Source: CAYOID01 sp964573115
GTDB lineage: Bacteria; Desulfobacterota; Desulfovibrionia; Desulfovibrionales; Desulfothermaceae
DNA length: 5,778 bases
NCBI GenBank assembly: GCA_964573115.1
Contig: CAZNIP010000154.1
Location: 1 to 5,778 of the forward strand
Direction: 5' to 3'
How positions within the stretch are numbered: the first letter of the stretch is position 1; each line of letters opens with the position of its first letter. A model generated the notes under the pieces. It saw only the letters and a list, made by a program, of their open reading frames with translations, did not search any database and was not told the DNA's origin. The translations under genes and the position numbers were made by a program. This document shows, piece after piece, positions 4,164 to 5,778 of this stretch.

Positions 4164-5778
4164 AGCTGCGGCGATGATACAGGTGCCCGGACTGTGCTAT
4201 GTGTGGACAGTGATGCCACTGGTGTAGCAACGGGCCTTTCCTGGACCGACGCCTATACCAATGTCCAGGATGCGCTGGACTATACCCATGCCCACTATAC
4301 TACTACCTACGAAATCTGGGTCGCTGAGGGCGTCTATTACCCGGATGAGGATAGCGATGGCGATCATACGGATAATAGCCGTGACGAATTTTTCACCCTA
4401 CGTTACAACAATGTGCAGCTCTACGGTGGCTTTGCAGGGACAGAAACTGCTCGCGACCAACGGGACTGGGAAGCCAATATGACGATCCTCAGTGGTGATA
4501 TTGACAGCAATGACTGGAACACCGACACCAACTACATCGCTGAGACGTGGCACGACATCCAGGGTAGCAACGCCTATCATGTGCTGTATCTGGATGGCGT
4601 CACGAATGAGCCGATCACGGAGACCACCGTCATCGATGGATTCACCGTCACGGCTGGGAAGAAATATGTAACGCCGCACGATGATGGAGGAGGACTGTAT
4701 TGTAATGGAGCCGGTAGCGGCAATGCATGCAGTCCAACACTGGCTAATATCATTTTCAGTGGCAGCTTGGCCGATCAGGGCGGCGGATTATATAACGATG
4801 GCTCCAGCAGTGGCACAAGCAACCCAATATTGACCAACGTGACATTTAGTGGCAACTTAGCTGTGTGGGGTGGTGGCGGAATGGCGAACAATGGCGCCAA
4901 CGGCACCAGTAGTCCGGTGCTAACCAATGTTACGTTCAGTGGTAACCAATCCAATAGCGATTGTGGCGGAATACGCAACCGTGGCACCAGTGGAATCAGT
5001 AGTCCTGCGTTAACCAACGTTATATTCCAGGGCAACCTGGCTATCGGAGATGGCGGTGGAATGTGCAATCATGGCTCTGATAATGGCCTCAGCAACCCGA
5101 GTTTAACCAATGTGACGTTCTGCGGCAACCAGGCTGCCACAGGCGGCGGAATTTATAATGATGGCTCCAGTAATGGTAACAGCAGTCCTATGCTGACCAA
5201 CGTGATTCTATGGGGTAATACGGCAAGCACAGATTTGCAAATTCATAATAACAGTGCCACTCCCACAGTAAACCACAGTCTGATAGAAGGTGGCTGTCCG
5301 GCTGGTGCCATCTGCGATGGCAATCTATTAGTCAGTGATCCGCTTTTCGCCGCGCCTATTACAGCCACAGTCGCACCTACGGTTACTGGTAATTATCGTC
5401 TGCAAACTGGCTCGCCAGCGATTAACGCGGGAGATAACGACGCACTCACTGTCGCTACCGACCTAGATGGAAATCCACGCATCGTCGATGGCGTAGTGGA
5501 TCTGGGCGCCTATGAGTACGGCTCATTTTACGTCACCGCCACCGACCCCGCCAACGCCGCCATCGCCGTCTCGCCGAGTGCACCCATCTCCGCCGCCTTC
5601 AACGCCCCCGTCAGCGCCACCACCGTGAGCACGCGCACCTTCACCGTGCGCGGCGCGCAGACCGGCGTCTACGCGGGCAGCTACCTCGCGGATAGCAACG
5701 CCGTCACCTTCGACCACGCCACACCCTTCAAGCCCGGCGAGGAGGTCGTCGTCAACGTGAGCGACGGTCTGCGTTCCT
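4068..5778 (+). CDS. Secreted Pmp-like right-handed beta-helix protein with choice-of-anchor-Q-like and Ig-like domains; 3' end outside the window
   Basis: The frame opens at ATG 4068 and stays open to the right edge, giving 570 residues. Residues 1-32 form a Sec signal peptide (RFR, hydrophobic WLLTAAILVLAVWMLIPA, Ala-Trp-Ala cleavage site). The mature start has CVDSDATG and SWTDAYTNVQDAL, then WVAEGVYYPD, NVQLYGGFAGTET, TILSGDI and VIDGFTVTAG, the usual N-terminal cap of Pmp-like beta-helix proteins. Residues about 206-385 hold six rungs with GGG(L/M/I), LTNVTFSGN. Residues about 420-485 contain SDPLF, NYRL, SPAINAGD, DLDGNPRI and VDLGAYEY, matching the choice-of-anchor Q pattern. A Big_5-like Ig domain starts near 487 and is cut. 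The likely role is an extracellular adhesin or glycan-binding scaffold; no catalytic residues are evident. Cys34 near the cleavage site is not preceded by a standard lipobox, so a lipoprotein is less likely. Confidence 0.9.
   Translation, partial: MNTYPSRFRWLLTAAILVLAVWMLIPARMAWASCGDDTGARTVLCVDSDATGVATGLSWTDAYTNVQDALDYTHAHYTTTYEIWVAEGVYYPDEDSDGDHTDNSRDEFFTLRYNNVQLYGGFAGTETARDQRDWEANMTILSGDIDSNDWNTDTNYIAETWHDIQGSNAYHVLYLDGVTNEPITETTVIDGFTVTAGKKYVTPHDDGGGLYCNGAGSGNACSPTLANIIFSGSLADQGGGLYNDGSSSGTSNPILTNVTFSGNLAVWGGGGMANNGANGTSSPVLTNVTFSGNQSNSDCGGIRNRGTSGISSPALTNVIFQGNLAIGDGGGMCNHGSDNGLSNPSLTNVTFCGNQAATGGGIYNDGSSNGNSSPMLTNVILWGNTASTDLQIHNNSATPTVNHSLIEGGCPAGAICDGNLLVSDPLFAAPITATVAPTVTGNYRLQTGSPAINAGDNDALTVATDLDGNPRIVDGVVDLGAYEYGSFYVTATDPANAAIAVSPSAPISAAFNAPVSATTVSTRTFTVRGAQTGVYAGSYLADSNAVTFDHATPFKPGEEVVVNVSDGLRS
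4686..5223 (+). repeat. Six-rung beta-helix repeat, 90-93-bp period
   Basis: The (A/T)-N-(V/I) codons of successive rungs start at 4743, 4833, 4923, 5013, 5106 and 5196, spaced 90, 90, 90, 93 and 90 bp. Each rung reads approximately GGG-x-x-N-x-G-x-x-x-G-x-S-x-P-x-L-TNVTF-x-GN-x-A. These GGG and F-x-GN motifs are those of chlamydial Pmp-type repeats (PF02415-like), with one turn of a parallel beta-helix per 30-31 residues. The conserved core is visible in the DNA as ACCAA(C/T)GT(G/T) followed by GG(C/T)AA(C/T), but synonymous positions vary, so the duplication is not recent. Confidence 0.88.
5523..5778 (+). other. Start of a bacterial Ig-like (Big_5-type) domain, truncated
   Basis: After the choice-of-anchor-Q-like end (GAYEYG) the protein reads FYVTATDPANAAIAV, PISAAFNAPV, TFTVRG, TFKPGEEV-like FKPGEEVVVNVSDGL. 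The P-I-x-A-x-F-x-x-P-V and F-x-PGE-x-V-x-V-x-x-x-L motifs are those of Big_5-like Ig domains. In similar exported proteins such a domain is often followed by FG-GAP/VCBS repeats, but nothing beyond 5778 can be seen. Base composition here is distinctly more GC-rich than in the preceding beta-helix. Confidence 0.75.

Noticed and set aside
4155..4172. Lipoprotein signal (lipobox) at Cys34 of the beta-helix protein
   Set aside because: The residues before the Cys are Trp-Ala-Ser; Trp at the -3 position is not a normal lipobox residue, and the Ala-Trp-Ala site fits signal peptidase I better.
4686..5223. CRISPR-like or satellite array with ~90-bp period
   Set aside because: The period is an exact multiple of codons within an open frame, the conserved positions are amino-acid motifs of a beta-helix, and synonymous positions vary. 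There are no identical repeats separated by unique spacers.

Overview
This 5.8-kb window holds two large, probably secreted surface-protein genes on the + strand and nothing else that I can support. Both are cut by the window edges. The organism is most likely a bacterium of the phylum Chloroflexota (Anaerolineae/Caldilineae/Roseiflexus-like). This is an inference from the GC-rich, modular, secreted multidomain architecture and from the C-terminal tail ...VYLPLVMRE, a kind of tail I associate from memory with exported proteins of that phylum. No rRNA, tRNA or housekeeping gene is present to confirm it.

Layout: (1) Positions 2-4057 encode the C-terminal 1351 residues of a modular protein whose start lies upstream. 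In order it carries three ~106-residue NEW3/CARDB-like beta-sandwich repeats, two PKD-type domains, a further Ig/PKD-like domain, a PPC (bacterial pre-peptidase C-terminal) domain, a legumain/caspase-fold peptidase domain of family C13 with an intact His-Gly and Glu-Ala-Cys-x-Ser-Gly catalytic pair, another Ig-like domain, two tandem ~130-residue beta-rich repeats, and a short Tyr-Leu-Pro-Leu-Val tail. (2) Only 10 bp later, with a Shine-Dalgarno sequence overlapping the stop region, a second gene starts at 4068 and runs off the right edge (570 residues visible). It has a Sec signal peptide, a Pmp-like right-handed beta-helix with six 30-31-residue rungs, a choice-of-anchor-Q-like segment, and the beginning of a bacterial Ig-like (Big_5-type) domain.

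The tight spacing suggests one transcript and translational coupling. The reasonable functional reading is a cell-surface pair: a large exported cysteine peptidase decorated with adhesive modules, and a beta-helix adhesin or passenger-like protein. Whether the peptidase processes or anchors its neighbour is speculation. The most unusual DNA-level features are a perfect 13-bp-arm inverted repeat embedded in frame in the peptidase gene, a switch to G-ending codons over the last ~31 codons of that gene, and an abrupt composition shift at ~5521 inside the second gene. All three fit assembly from modules of different history.
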